From: Faecalibacter macacae
Lineage (GTDB): Bacteria > Bacteroidota > Bacteroidia > Flavobacteriales > Weeksellaceae
Reading direction: 5' to 3'
Assembly (NCBI RefSeq): GCF_003687725.1
Contig: NZ_RDOJ01000009.1
Span: forward strand, 56,674-120,673
DNA: 64,000 nt
The notes beneath the pieces are model-generated. The model made no database searches. It was not told the origin of the DNA and worked only from the letters and a program-made list of their open reading frames with translations. Of this stretch, positions 63,918-64,000 are shown in pieces (the first letter of the stretch is position 1; the number at the start of each line of letters is the position of its first letter). The position numbers and the translations under genes were made by a program.

Positions 63918-63921
63918 GTAT

Positions 63922-63937
63922 AAAAAAAGCCACTCAA
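63922..63937 (+). terminator. interrupted terminator of uvrA
   Basis: AAAAAAAGCCACTCAATA looks like the 5' arm of a hairpin terminator of the type seen elsewhere here, but the complementary TGAGTGGC...T-run does not follow; IS sequence begins instead. Confidence 0.45.
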
Positions 63938-64000
63938 TAGACTGCACCCAAAAGTTTGGACAGATTAAAAATTAATAATTATAAAAATGAGTTCGATATT
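63938..64000 (+). mobile_element. left end of an IS3-family insertion sequence (cut by the window)
   Basis: TAGACTGCACCCAAAAGTTT followed by GGACAGATT has the TGnACCC...GTTTGGACA character of IS3/IS150-type inverted repeats. An ATG at 63987 (ATG AGT TCG ATA) could start orfA, which runs past the right edge. Confidence 0.6.

Overview
The window looks like chromosomal DNA of a low-GC Bacteroidota, most likely a Flavobacteriales/Weeksellaceae member. Empedobacter or Chryseobacterium relatives are my inference; no rRNA is present to settle it. The evidence is a fused SecDF, split MetH, a DPP7/DPP11-type S46 peptidase, a type IX (T9SS) sorting domain, GEVED and SusD-like proteins, several promoters matching the Bacteroidota TAnnTTTG -7 element, and few Shine-Dalgarno sequences.

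Layout. (1) 1-6690 is accessory DNA ending at the 3' end of mnmE, a known integration site for genomic islands in other bacteria. It holds a large unknown gene open to the left edge, a divergent XRE regulator, a lipoprotein, two adjacent genes with nuclease folds (PD-(D/E)XK and CoiA-like), broken mobilisation-type genes, and two arrays of 11-bp direct repeats. (2) 6692-26400 is mostly housekeeping: mnmE, a two-gene surface-protein operon, a SIMPL protein, thiN with a PduO-type adenosyltransferase, an MFS transporter, secDF, tatA with PAP2, an AI-2E family permease, a predicted Asp/Glu-specific dipeptidyl-peptidase, lipB, and a FucP-type transporter followed by a decayed stretch. (3) 26432-34204 is a methionine region: metF, split metH behind a SAM-I riboswitch, then a second SAM-I riboswitch on the other strand leading to homoserine dehydrogenase through two mutually exclusive hairpins. 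A 1-kb block between metF and metH holds 231-bp tandem repeats full of palindromes and a separate structured-looking element. (4) 34238-37490 is a metal-uptake locus: a TonB receptor and thioredoxin operon divergent from a DtxR/MntR regulator, with a palindrome lying on the receptor -7 element. (5) 37527-47760 is mixed core: DUF1573, membrane proteins, valS, LysE, TerB-like, ALDH, Rrf2, and a secreted endonuclease I. (6) 47976-49644 is a degenerate IS3-family element whose right end abuts the tail of a SusD gene, so a SusC/SusD locus appears to have been lost. (7) 49804-63917 is core again: tilS-dsbD, a second endonuclease I with a T9SS tail, a BASS transporter, DUF3810, a WG-repeat protein, prmC and uvrA. 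A second IS begins inside what looks like the uvrA terminator and runs off the right edge.

No tRNA, rRNA, CRISPR array or replication origin was recognised. Start codons were moved downstream of the longest open frame in many genes because signal peptides, family starts or promoter positions required it. Motif positions are hand-counted from the translated sequence.
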